64,000 bases of DNA from Rhizophagus clarus (GCA_015698045.1 BLAL01000001.1:1-64000), one strand, 5' to 3'. Shown: positions 48,465 to 58,694, numbered from the stretch's first letter. Program-made: numbers and translations. The notes: generated by a model from the letters alone, not told the origin.

Positions 48465-49849
48465 ATGGATAGTGATCAGGAGTCATCCTCTTCGTCCTCA
48501 TCTTCATCCTCCTCTTTGCACCAAAAGATGGATAGTGATCAGGAGTCATCCCCTTCGTCCTCATCTTCATCCTCCTCTTCGCACCCAACCTCCTCTATTT
48601 ATAATAAAAGTTCATATAAAGAGATCAAAGTAAGTATTATTTTATCATTTGTTATTTCTACCTTTTATTTATATTTATATATACAGAAAGAAGTGTTCAT
48701 CTGGGTGGACTCAGAGTTAAAAGATGTTTATGAAATAAATAATGAACGTACATGGGCAGAACAAAAAGAGAACATAATTACGACACTATTGCCACCACTC
48801 TATAAGCTGATGAATAAAAGATACACTGTTTCAAACAGTGACCTACTAAGAATGCTACATGGACGTTGGCGCTCACGCCATCGTGTGCACAATATAAGAT
48901 TGCAAGGGGAGGAAAAAGCAAAACAGAATAAGAGAAGAACCAAGAAGAATGCTAGGATGCAAGATGTAATAAATATTTTATTAACATAAAATAGAAAATT
49001 CAACTAACTATGCTATATTTACAATTACATAATTAGAAAAAAAGAAGAAGAACAAAAGCAACAGATTATTTAATACGAAGTAATAACAAATATATCAGAC
49101 GATATCCTGAAGAAGACTTAGTAAAAATACTAAAAGACTCGGGTTATCATTCTGAAGAATGGGAAAAGACGGATACTGAAGAAGAAGATGATGATGATGT
49201 AATTACCGAAGAATCTGCTGCTAAAGAAAAATCATCATCAATTCATATTTATGGAAGATGGTGGCGTTCTTCTGCAGTATGTATTTATGATTTTTTTATT
49301 TATTAGATTTACTTATTTAATCCTTTCGACCTGTGTTATTGATAAGCTATTGTTTTAATTAAATGAATAAATTCAATAAACATTATACAAATCTTTTCAA
49401 TCCATAAAATCGAAGTGATAAATTTTTTATTGTTTTTTACTAATTCCTTACGAATCAATTATTACAAATATAAAATTCAATTGTTTAAGCTTTGCCGTTT
49501 GCTACACAAACGGATCGATCCAGCGGTCAAGATATTAAGAAAAAAACCACAAATTGTAAAAACTAAAAGAGCTGAAAATTTTAAAACGACCACTGATGAG
49601 CTACCCGTGGGTGCGCCAAATTGGTGTTTAAATCAGGAAGCTCTTAAAAGATCTAATAGGCCGACTAATAATATCCCAGTATATGATTATGATACTGGTC
49701 AAGAAGATGATAATGGTAATCATAGTGATACTGAAGATGATTACGAAGAAGAAAATAGGGCAAATTCTAATAAAAGAAAGAGAAAAAAAACTAAAAAAAA
49801 ATCAAAAAAAAAAAGGAGAGAAAAGAAGCATAAATCAAAAAAAGATTAA
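48465..49849 (+). CDS. Four-exon Ser-rich/basic protein gene of the outer element
   Basis: Exons 48465-48629, 48687-48965, 49037-49276 and 49490-49849, all phase 0, total 347 residues. A 26-codon direct duplication opens the protein (MDSDQESS followed by a poly-Ser run, twice). Exon 2 has WVDSELKDVYEINNERTWAE and LLRMLHGRWRSRHRVHNIRL. Exon 3 is acidic and ends IHIYGRWWRSSA. Exon 4 is strongly basic at its end (a Lys/Arg tail that looks like a nuclear localisation signal). Two GRW motifs suggest a repeated unit. No family recognised. Divergent to the decayed transposase, inside the same inverted repeats: a probable accessory gene. A TATA box lies upstream. Confidence 0.55.
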
Positions 49850-49929
49850 AATAGACAATTATTATTTTATCAAGTTATAATAAATTGCTTTTATTCATTT
49901 TTTTTTTATTAAAGTATTAATTAAATAAA

Positions 49930-50420
49930 CAATCTGTCGTCATATATTATATAATATATTGTAATGATGAAATGTTTCCAATAAATTTTTAAAAAAGGTA
50001 CATTTAGGCGTGACAGATCTAGTACCGCATAAATCAAATTGAGAGAACTAATCTATCAATTTACAATATAAAATCTTGAAATAATCTTTCACATTTTCAA
50101 AATACGTGATCAAACTCATTTTTGCTATTTGCCAAAAAGGAATTTCGCTTTATTTTAGTGTATTTTGTAACGAAGAAACTCGCCTGGCAATGGTTTTGGG
50201 TTTTACGATAAATTTATTAAATCAAATTATAAAATAGTAAAAATATTAAAATAATAATTAGATGAATATAAAAAATATAAGATAATGAAAAATAAAAAAT
50301 AATAATAATCAAAATAATAAAAATATAAAAATATAAAAATATAAAAAATAAAAAATAAAAAAATAAAAAATACAAAATAAAAAATAAAAATAAAAATATG
50401 TAAAAAATAAAAAAATAAAA
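49930..50420. other. AT-rich spacer
   Basis: Between the four-exon gene and trihelix gene 3. The last 200 bases are runs of ataaaaaat. No coding signal seen. Confidence 0.5.
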
Positions 50421-50429
50421 AAATGTAAT

Positions 50430-51038
50430 TTATGGATTCCGAGGCCGCCGATGCGCAGTGTTTCTACGCCGCCTACGACTGTGGTGATTCCCTAAGAAAT
50501 ATATATATAAATTTAGAACTTAAATAACTTAAATATAAATTAAAAAAATTCTTAATAATTACCAGGTCTGTCCCAAAACCTTGTGCGAAACTGCCTATAA
50601 TATCTTTCTCCTTCCCGGGACCACCTTCCATTTCGCGCACCATTCCTCCATTCACAGAAATCCTAAAAATGTTAATACTATTAATTTTTTATTTTATTTT
50701 ATTTTTTTTTTATGATTTATTATTATTTTACTAACATTAAAATTCCTGATCAAGTTCCTCCACTTTCTCTCTACCTGTTGGCCAGTGAACCTCACGCGGA
50801 ACCGTCTCCGAATTCTTCGAGCTAGGCTCTCCCAGAATTCGGAGCGGTCCCTCCCGGGCATGTCATGGTAGTAGTCGTTCCTTCTCCTTTACATTATTTA
50901 TTTAATTTTTAGATCAGAAAACGTAAGAGAAAAAAAAACTAGAAAATGATCAAAGTTATTTATTAGTTTTCATTTATTTTTTTACCTCCTATATCTTATT
51001 AAATATTCAGTTATTGCATCAGTCCAATTTGCGGGCAT
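50430..51038 (-). CDS. Arg-rich trihelix/SANT-like protein, paralogue 3
   Basis: Exons 51038-50986, 50886-50736, 50662-50563 and 50491-50430. The total is 366 nt, or 121 residues, ending TAA. MPANWTDAITEYLIRYRR joins to RRNDYYHDMPGRDRSEFWES, then LARRIRRRFRVRFTGQQVER, then KWRNLIRNFN, a trihelix-type domain in which the ARR/IRR intron of the other two copies is absent and a new intron lies inside the first helix. The C-terminal module is RYYRQFRTRFWDRP plus RRRRRNTAHRRPRNP. This exon DNA is richer in GC than its neighbours, unlike the AT-rich spacer. Convergent with the 48465-49849 gene inside the outer Plavaka-type element. Confidence 0.7.
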
Positions 51039-51339
51039 TTTAAGAAGAAGAATATATAATAATAAAAAATAACGGCAACAAATTTTAAGAAAAAGAATAT
51101 ATAATAAAAATAACGACAATAAATTTATTGTAAGAAAAAAAAAAAGATGAAACCTCTTTTTATAAACAATTTTTTATCACCTAGTATTATTATATTAATT
51201 ACCCTTCAAGAACATTTACGTAAATTGTTCTAATTTCTCAAATATGTCATGATTGTTATGATCCGTCTTCTTTGTATTAATTATATATCAAATCTAAAAA
51301 AGGTAATACAGATACGGATCAACAATACAATCAATCACA

Positions 51340-51800
51340 ACGAACGAGTTAAACTCGACCTAAACTCAATTGTTATGATCGTGATTCCAAAAAATCAAGA
51401 TAAAGGTCTTCTTTTAATTATATATTAAATCTAAAAAAGGTAAAATCTAATTATACAGATACGTAAATAAATAGTGTTTTTTATTTTGTTTTATAATACG
51501 CTTTTGCCAATTATAGACTACAAATAAAACAATTACGGATCTACAATACATTACACAAAGATCTTGAGCGAACGAGTTGAACTCGACCTAAACTCAATTG
51601 TTATGATCGTGATTCCAAAAAATCAAGATAAAGGTCTTCTTTTAATTATATATTAAATCTAAAAAAGGTAAAATCTAATAATACAGATACGTAAATAAAT
51701 AGTGTTTTTTATTTTGTTTTATAATAAGCTTTTGCCAATTATAGACTACAAATAAAACAATTACGAATCTACAATACATTACACAAAGATCTTGAGCGAA
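51340..51800. repeat. About 230-bp tandem duplication at the right end of the outer element
   Basis: The block cgaacgagtt-aactcgacctaaactcaattg, through gattccaaaaaatcaagata and cagatacgtaaataaatagt to cttttgccaattatagacta, occurs twice in tandem with few differences. Confidence 0.85.
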
Positions 51801-52039
51801 CAATTTAAATTCAAAATAAAATATCCAAGATTAACAAAAAGGTTGGTAACGTTATAATGAAATCGGTAGTAAAACTTAATTTAATCATCTTTAATTAGGT
51901 ATAAAAATTCTGATAAATTTAATAAAATCAGTGATTTTTTAATAATTTTATCAACTCAAGTTGAGCACGAATAGTGAATAATCAAGTTTGTGCTTCTTCG
52001 CTAATATTGACTTGTGCATTCGGATTTTGTGGCTGATGT

Positions 52040-52470
52040 GGCTGAATATAATATTACCCAAATAACCAATAAAAATTGATAATTTTGTTGATCATGTGAT
52101 TGCACGATCATGATTTAATTATTTATTTATCGTATTTTTTTTTTTTTTTTTTTTCAAAAACTTTTTCTCTCTCTCTCTCAAATTTTTACTTTATTGTTTT
52201 TGTCTAAAAAATAAAGATAAAGGTATATTTTTTGTTGAAATTTCTTTTCCCATTATTATGTTATTTATAATATTACCCAAATAACCAATAAAAATTGATA
52301 ATTTTGTTGATCATGTGATTGCACGATCACGATTTAATTATTTATTTATCGTTTTTTTTTTTCAAAACTTTTCTCTCTCTCTCTCAAATTTTTACTTTAT
52401 TGTTTTTGTCTAAAAAATAAAGATAAAGGTATATTTTTTGTTGAAATTTCTTTTCCCATTATTATGTTAT
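52040..52470. repeat. About 215-bp direct duplication
   Basis: Two near-identical copies (about 52045-52260 and 52262-52470) sharing atattacccaaataaccaat, gatcatgtgattgcacgatc, a T run plus tctctctctc, and aaagataaaggtatattttt. The following 450 bases are a ctaaca/cttttttt-rich tract without supportable genes. Confidence 0.8.
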
Positions 52471-53330
52471 TCTTAACACTCTTATTAATATATTTTTCCA
52501 ATGTATTTCTTCTCACTAACGTCCTAAACAATGTTCTACTATCGAGTTTTTTACTTTATTGGTTTTTCTAAAAAATAAATACAAAGGTACATTTTTTGTT
52601 GAAATTTCTTTTTCCATCCTGTTAACACTCTTACTAATATTTTTTTCTAATGTGTTTCCTCCTACTAACGTTCCTACTAACAATGTTCTACTGTTAAACA
52701 TTTTTTATTCCTTACTTTTACTAACACTTCTACTAACATTAACACTAACATTAATACTTATACTTTATATTTTTTTTATTGACGTTCCTTTTCTACTTCT
52801 ACTAACTTTCATACTAACATTAATACTAACACTTTCTAATGTAAAAATTTTTTTATTAACGTTCCTTTTCTTTTGCTAACACTTCTACTAATATTCATAC
52901 TAACACTTTATTATTAACATTTTACTTTCTTTCAAATTAAATAGATATAATGAAATGAAAACAAGCAAACAAGTGAACATTAATTGTAAATTTGTGTAAA
53001 GAGTAGTGAATTTTTTTATAATATTTTTTGTATAATATTTTTTTTATTATCGATTGAAAATATAAATAAAACTTTCAGTAATTACAATTAAATGAATTAA
53101 ATTACTTTTAAATTACAATTGTATTTAAATTATAAATCTACTACTATTAATGCCCCATAAATGCTATACTTTTCGGCTATCCGATATGTGAAAATTATGA
53201 AATTATGCTTATATTTCAAATACAAATAGGATACATATCGGGTATATATAGGATACTTATTAGCACTATCTGATAAGTGTATAATATCTGTCCGATATTT
53301 TTTTAAAATATGTCAGGTACCCAGTCGTCG

Positions 53331-53460
53331 ATACCCGGCTACGCCAGGCGCTGGGCTGAAGCCCCAGTATACATCCCCCCTCCGGGTGAAAACCCTACCA
53401 GATCCCCTTCCAGTTAGGCTGGGCGCCTTACGGCACCGTCTCTAACAATACCATGGATAA
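53331..53460. other. GC-rich structured block near the element's left side
   Basis: About 130 bases with far higher GC than the surroundings. It contains GGGTGAAAACCC, a hairpin with a GAAA tetraloop, CTGGGCTGAAGCCCCAG, a second hairpin, and GGCGC/GCGCC words that could pair over distance. It may be an element terminus or a structured RNA. Confidence 0.4.
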
Positions 53461-53475
53461 ATACCATACCCCCAT

Positions 53476-53686
53476 CTGTAACCATCTGTAACTATATCTG
53501 TAACTAATAAACATACTAAGAACAAGATAAAACAAAGAATAAAGAAGAAATAAGGGGGAGGTTACAGAGTTACAGATGTTACAGATGATAAGAAAAAAAA
53601 ATAATCAGATCACCTTTCCCAGAAAAAACTTTTAAAATTCGGGTATCTAATCTGTAACTTCTGTAACCGGTCATCTCATCTGTAAC
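53476..53686. repeat. Nine CTGTAAC iterons in a 3+3+3 layout
   Basis: CTGTAAC occurs at 53476, 53486 and 53498. Its complement GTTACAG occurs at 53561, 53569 and 53578, and CTGTAAC again at 53652, 53661 and 53680. The clusters are 80-100 bp apart. This resembles binding sites for an origin or promoter protein, about 300 bp upstream of the helicase gene. Confidence 0.75.
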
Positions 53687-53900
53687 TACTCTCAGGAATA
53701 AACTCAAACGACTCACCAAACCTAATACGATATACAAAAAATACCATATCACCTAGTATGACCTCCTATATATACTCCTCATATGGTTATCATACCATCC
53801 TCATACTAGTCCTCATACTAGATACTCCATACTATTGTCAACCTACTCGTACTAAATTCCTATGCCTCCCAATAGCATACAAATATACTGAAAAAAATTG

Positions 53901-53967
53901 TAATTAAACATAGTCGATATATAGGTATCAAAAAAAAAATAAATTAAACAAAACTTCTACTAAAGTA
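53901..53967 (+). promoter_or_regulatory. Candidate promoter of the helicase gene
   Basis: TAATTAAACATAG (53901-53913) and TACTAAAGTA (53958-53967) precede the ATG at 53979. The same two words, in slightly varied form, precede the gene at 58846. Confidence 0.45.
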
Positions 53968-53978
53968 TCCAACTAACA

Positions 53979-56285
53979 ATGAGTAATCAAGTAGTAATCT
54001 CGAAATTCGGTGAATCTAAAGTAGCATATAGTATTGATATACTAAAACAGCTTATCAAAGAGGCAAACAGTTTAGATGACATTATAAAAGCAAAGCGATA
54101 TATTTGCAGTTACTTCATTCTCTGTTCCAATCCACATGGTGTATTTATGTGGCGACCTGATATTAAGAATTTTGAGCATATTCCCATGAAAAATATTAGT
54201 ATGCTCATTCGTCCTATAACTAAAACCTTCTTTAAGCAATCTAATTCCGAACATCCTCCAACAAAGACAGAATTTAACATTGCCAAATGGTTTATATATG
54301 ATAATTCTTCAACATGCGTAGCAACTTGTGATCCTGTAAAGCAACGTATTTATAAAATTCAAGGTCAACTCTATCTTAATATTTTCCCAGGGTTCTTACA
54401 CCAATTACGTCCTTTAACAGACTTTTCAGCCAATATTCATCAGGCAGTCAAAATCATATTTACTCATATTCGGGATGTCTGGTGTTCAGGAGATTGGAAT
54501 GTAACTGAATACATTATCAAATGGTTTGCTGGTATGGCTACTGGTAGAAAAATGTATTCGATTCTTTATCTTAAATCAGGTCAAGGCTGGGGTAAAGGTA
54601 TTATAACTGATTTTATCCAGCGTTATGTTTTAGGTACTCAGCTAGTCTATAAGACGAGCGATCCTGAAACAATTTTGGGTAGTTTTAATGGGCAATTATT
54701 AGGTAAAGTACTCCTTTTACTTGAAGAAATGCCAACAGAAAAAAGCCAATGGAATTCATTATATCGCGCTCTTAAAGATAAAGTTACTAGCGATACTATT
54801 GAAATTCATGAAAAATATAAAACACCTACCCAATATAAAAACTTTATGTCTACTATCGTTCTCACTAATGAAAATGCTCTTAGAGTTGAGAATGATGATA
54901 GACGAACAGTTTTCCTAGACGTCTCACCTGCTCGAAAAGGAGATTTGCAATATTTCAAACGGTTAGGTGATGCAATGAAATATCCAGGAGTGGGTGAGGC
55001 CTTTTATGCTTACTTTAAAGCTATTGCCGATAAATATCCAGATTTTAATGGCAACCCACCTCCTATGACTGCATCTAAACAAGAGCATATAGTATCTACT
55101 CTTCCACCTTTGTTTCAATTTATAAAGGAGACGTATATAGCAAAGGCTGATTATACTACTACATCCTTACCAGTTCACATATTATACGCCACCTATACGA
55201 GTTACTGTGAAAATAGAAGAATTACACCCTTATCTAAAGTTGTGGTTGCAAGAACATTATCAAGTGAGCTAAATATGACTAGCAACGTAGTTAAAATTAA
55301 TGGAAAGTGTACTAGAGTTTACAACTTATCTAGAGAGACTTTATACAAGAAATATCTTAGCAATAACTGGATTCATGAAACTGATGAGATTGATATCGAG
55401 GGGATTGATATCTCTAAGAAATCCATATCTGACTCCAAAGCTCTCGATCAGTTCTTAGCACAAATTGGAGCTGATATACCAAATAAGCAAAAGAAAAGTC
55501 CACCACCAGTTCCTCCAAAGCCAGCGCATCTAAAGGTAGAAGTATCATCAGAGCCCACCGCTTCAGAATCTTTTGAAAATCTAATAGATGGCTATTTAAA
55601 AGAACTAGATAATCTCATATCAGCTTCAGCTAAACCAGAGCAGGAACCAGAGATAAAGCCAGAGCCATACGGAATACCTGGTTCTTCTAAACCAATCGAA
55701 CCATCTACACCACAAGAATTACCAAAGCAAGACCTAAAGCCAGTTCAAAAAGTTGATCCAGATCCCATGCCTAAAATGAATACCGCCAAATATTGGGAAT
55801 GGATAGATAGACATAAATATGACCACATAAAGCCCTGGTACAAGAATTCTCGTGATGAAATGATAAATGAGCTATATTCTACAGCCAAAGAATGTTGGGC
55901 TAAATATTACGAAGATGATCAATATGACTGGGAATTACTCTTAGCCGAATTGGAAGAATTTGATAAAATTGCAAGAAGAGATAACCTATATCTTGTAAAA
56001 TTCGGTGATGCCATAGATAAGCTAAAAGAATGGATCAAATATAATGATGAGGTGGATAGGTACATAGAATGCATAGAACTTGCTGACTATCTAAGAAAAT
56101 ACATTGAGAATAAGAAAACCGTATTTGTAGAACCTCCTTCTGGCTATAAAGTTGCAAAATTACAACCACAGATAATAGAATGTCGTAGCCAAATAAATGA
56201 ACATAAATGTATGGAGGCCAATGGTGAGGAATGCAAATCTGATTATGACGAAGATGGCTTATATGATGAAATTGATCAAATATAA
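53979..56285 (+). CDS. SF3/D5-like replicative helicase
   Basis: 768 residues, no intron. The ATPase core has Walker A SGQGWGKG (residues about 200-207), Walker B KVLLLLEE (243-250), sensor motif TIVLTNEN (292-299) and an arginine finger region NDDRR (305-309), the order of superfamily 3 helicases. The N-terminal part resembles the D5_N region; the segment at about 375-480 (PPLFQFIKETYIAK, then LSKVVVARTLSSELNM) looks like the winged-helix C-terminal domain of D5-type primase-helicases. A Pro-rich linker (KKSPPPVPPKPAHLK, about 495) leads to a roughly 250-residue acidic/Lys-rich tail of unknown role. The Walker A ends GKG rather than GKS/T, which should be checked for activity. It probably unwinds DNA at the element's origin with the adjacent polymerase. 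Confidence 0.82.
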   Translation: MSNQVVISKFGESKVAYSIDILKQLIKEANSLDDIIKAKRYICSYFILCSNPHGVFMWRPDIKNFEHIPMKNISMLIRPITKTFFKQSNSEHPPTKTEFNIAKWFIYDNSSTCVATCDPVKQRIYKIQGQLYLNIFPGFLHQLRPLTDFSANIHQAVKIIFTHIRDVWCSGDWNVTEYIIKWFAGMATGRKMYSILYLKSGQGWGKGIITDFIQRYVLGTQLVYKTSDPETILGSFNGQLLGKVLLLLEEMPTEKSQWNSLYRALKDKVTSDTIEIHEKYKTPTQYKNFMSTIVLTNENALRVENDDRRTVFLDVSPARKGDLQYFKRLGDAMKYPGVGEAFYAYFKAIADKYPDFNGNPPPMTASKQEHIVSTLPPLFQFIKETYIAKADYTTTSLPVHILYATYTSYCENRRITPLSKVVVARTLSSELNMTSNVVKINGKCTRVYNLSRETLYKKYLSNNWIHETDEIDIEGIDISKKSISDSKALDQFLAQIGADIPNKQKKSPPPVPPKPAHLKVEVSSEPTASESFENLIDGYLKELDNLISASAKPEQEPEIKPEPYGIPGSSKPIEPSTPQELPKQDLKPVQKVDPDPMPKMNTAKYWEWIDRHKYDHIKPWYKNSRDEMINELYSTAKECWAKYYEDDQYDWELLLAELEEFDKIARRDNLYLVKFGDAIDKLKEWIKYNDEVDRYIECIELADYLRKYIENKKTVFVEPPSGYKVAKLQPQIIECRSQINEHKCMEANGEECKSDYDEDGLYDEIDQI

Positions 56286-56361
56286 GGGTTAGTTATTTTA
56301 TTTTTTTCAAATATAGTAACGAAAAATTAGCAATTAAATAAATACTATATATTTCAAAGAA

Positions 56362-58200
56362 ATGTTATCAAGACTAGTTCGTCATTTACCAAATAGGCCA
56401 GATATCATAGAAGTTAAGTATAGTGGCCGTTCGTTCTCTAGAGGAGGGATAGCAAATCTCGATCAAAAACTTAAAGCCCGATATCCAGGCAAACAGTTTC
56501 AAATCTTACTTCCTTATGAGAATTGGAAGCCTGGTCAATGGACTACAAATAGAGAAGACGCAAACCTTTTCTCTCTACTTGATCACTATGATGCGAGTCA
56601 ATTGCCTGACAATATAGGTGATCCAGAGCGATTTGATAACTTTATCATCTATATGAGGGATGCACCAGCAATATCAGGTGGATGTGGCGATACAAATGAT
56701 TGTCTTTATCAGTGCTTAAAAATGGCTTATGGCTCTTATTCGAATATGCCTCAAGCTATTGAAAAGCCTGAGTATATTAAAGATTATCTAAATTTGGCAC
56801 GAGATGATCCTATTCCCATTGCCTGTATTGAAAAAATAGAACGATTAGCTCGAAGTATTGCTATCAATGTTGTAGGTGATCATACCTATATCTCTAAGAG
56901 TCCAGCACAAAGAAGGATACCTCTTACTCTCACTAATGGACATTATTCCCTCACTCTTAATCCGGATAGAAAACATCCCAGCTTTGAATGTAAAAGGCCA
57001 AAGAAGCCTATAACTTATCAGGAGAATGAAGTAAAAGATACTGTTGAAATATATAATGGAAAGGAGATCAAGCCTATTACCGTTCAGCAGTTTCAAAAAC
57101 TTAAGTTTAGCAAAAACTACTCTTATGTTCCAGCTAAATGTCAAGAATCATTGGAAAAGGCATATATCAGAATTAATGCTGAACGAGATGCCTTTTTACA
57201 AGAGACGAAAAAGCTAGGCCTTCCAATTGATATATCATTACTTGATTGGAACATAAAGAAAACAGCTCTTTGGCTATTCGAAAAATTAAGTGTAGGTATT
57301 CCTGCTAATGAACCTCTTGATGCGCTTGAAGCACAATGGATAAGTAAAGCAATGATGGGAGGGATTATCTGGGCACAAAATAACTGGAAAGGATACGGAA
57401 GGAGTTATGATGATACAAGTCTTTATCCTAGTATTCAGCAGTCAGCTTTAAACTTTCCTATCAGTAAAGGTAAGTTTCAGATTTTAAAAGACTTTACTAA
57501 CCATCGAGGATATAGCCATTTTGGAATATTTCGTGCAAGTATTGAAAAAAAGGATACCCCGCTATTTCGATATAATTACCATAATGTATATACTCATATT
57601 GATCTTACACGTGCCAAAGCTCTTGGCCTTCAAGTTACATTAATTCAGGATGGAGCCTCCAATGCACTTATTTATGAAAAAGAAACTCGAATTCGGGGTA
57701 GTGTAATCTTTGGAGAATATGTAGATTTTCTCTTTAAAATCAAGAATCAGGGTGGTATAGCTGGCCAAGTAGCTAAAAGAATTCTTAATACACTATGGGG
57801 TGCACTTTGCCAAAGAAAGAAAACATACAAGACTCTTACAACATCGAGTAAGTCTTTTGACTTTCCAGATGGTGAGGTATTAGACTCGATTGTACCAATA
57901 GGAGAAGAGCAGTGGAGATTCCAGTTTACGAATCCAGGTAATCCCTTTAAAGGTGAATACCCTAGAATTGCTCCATTCCTTCTAGCACATGGTCGAAAGT
58001 TTATTTCTGAAATGGTACAACCCTATGTAGATAAAGTCAGACGCATTCATACTGATGGGTTCATTCTAGAAGAAGACGTTAACTCTTCTCCTCTTATAGC
58101 CTGTGTTAAAGATGCATTTAAGACTCTAAAAGCTCTAAAATTCGAAAAAGAAGGAGAGTGTCATGTAAAAAATGCCAACCAAGTGGTATGGACCGTATAA
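56362..58200 (+). CDS. Family-B DNA polymerase (probably protein-primed type) with OTU-like N-terminal segment
   Basis: 612 residues. Polymerase motif A is YDDTSLYPS (349-357), motif B is AKRILNTLWGALCQRKK (about 471-487) and motif C is RIHTDGF (561-567). MMGGIIWAQ (331-339) fits the GG motif upstream of motif A. The length, close to phi29-type enzymes and well short of Polinton polymerases, and the absence of recognisable Exo I-III motifs suggest loss of proofreading. The N-terminal segment has GGCGDTNDCLYQCLKMAYG (106-124) and NGHYSLTL (192-199), the Asp/Cys and His context of OTU-type cysteine peptidases, so it may be a fused peptidase or a remnant. It starts 76 bp after the helicase stop. 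Confidence 0.85.
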   Translation: MLSRLVRHLPNRPDIIEVKYSGRSFSRGGIANLDQKLKARYPGKQFQILLPYENWKPGQWTTNREDANLFSLLDHYDASQLPDNIGDPERFDNFIIYMRDAPAISGGCGDTNDCLYQCLKMAYGSYSNMPQAIEKPEYIKDYLNLARDDPIPIACIEKIERLARSIAINVVGDHTYISKSPAQRRIPLTLTNGHYSLTLNPDRKHPSFECKRPKKPITYQENEVKDTVEIYNGKEIKPITVQQFQKLKFSKNYSYVPAKCQESLEKAYIRINAERDAFLQETKKLGLPIDISLLDWNIKKTALWLFEKLSVGIPANEPLDALEAQWISKAMMGGIIWAQNNWKGYGRSYDDTSLYPSIQQSALNFPISKGKFQILKDFTNHRGYSHFGIFRASIEKKDTPLFRYNYHNVYTHIDLTRAKALGLQVTLIQDGASNALIYEKETRIRGSVIFGEYVDFLFKIKNQGGIAGQVAKRILNTLWGALCQRKKTYKTLTTSSKSFDFPDGEVLDSIVPIGEEQWRFQFTNPGNPFKGEYPRIAPFLLAHGRKFISEMVQPYVDKVRRIHTDGFILEEDVNSSPLIACVKDAFKTLKALKFEKEGECHVKNANQVVWTV

Positions 58201-58236
58201 TTAAATATTTTTTTCCTTAGATGTAGAAGTACAAAG

Positions 58237-58671
58237 ATGGAACACGACGACTCATTCCCATTCACAAACAAGCATCCTAGTTTTATCGGGCCAGAAATGT
58301 ATCTGGCCGAAATTATAAAAGCTTTAAAAGGTGTCATATTGGCAGGTTTACAAGATGGATATGGTAAAGAAAGTTATCTTATAAAGAATCACGTAAACTA
58401 TATTAAGAAAATAGAATCTGCCAACAATCCAGAAGGCTATATTCGTTATACAGCTAAGAAATTATTGCCAAATGAAGAATCGTATTATGAGAAAATTGCA
58501 AAGATTCGAGCAAAGTATCCATTTAATCCAGATCTTGCTTTTAGAATTATAAAGGTCTATGATTTATATAAACATATTCCTAAAGAAACTAAAGAAGCAC
58601 CACCTAGACGTAAACTTACTGAAGATGAAGCTGAGGACGTCTTAGATGAACTTCTTGGTAATAAGCTATAA
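58237..58671 (+). CDS. Small protein of the virus-like element, unknown
   Basis: 144 residues, starting MEHDDSFPFTNKHPSFIGPE, 36 bp after the polymerase stop. Predicted mostly helical and charged, with no cysteine pairs, signal peptide or membrane segment. The C-terminus RRKLTEDEAEDVLDELLG forms an acidic amphipathic helix that could bind a partner. Its position between polymerase and NPxTGR protein suggests a replication or virion role, but nothing in the sequence fixes it. The upstream TAATTAAATATTTTT overlaps the polymerase stop codon. Confidence 0.6.
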   Translation: MEHDDSFPFTNKHPSFIGPEMYLAEIIKALKGVILAGLQDGYGKESYLIKNHVNYIKKIESANNPEGYIRYTAKKLLPNEESYYEKIAKIRAKYPFNPDLAFRIIKVYDLYKHIPKETKEAPPRRKLTEDEAEDVLDELLGNKL

Positions 58672-58694
58672 ATTTATTATTAAAAATTTTGTGC

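Larger units (their letters stand above)
34533..51972. mobile_element. Outer Plavaka-type element with long inverted repeats
   Basis: The left terminus (34533-34780, starting attcgtgctcaacttgagtt) is repeated in reverse complement up to 51972. Matching covers ttgataaaattatta, gatattttattttgaattta and attgttcgctc, with extra copies of the gaactcgag/ttcgctcaag words. It contains the inner 34807-44586 element, a decayed Plavaka transposase (44667-48038), a spliced basic gene (48465-49849) and trihelix paralogue 3. Without the inner element it would be about 7.7 kb. Possible target duplication is weak. Confidence 0.6.
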
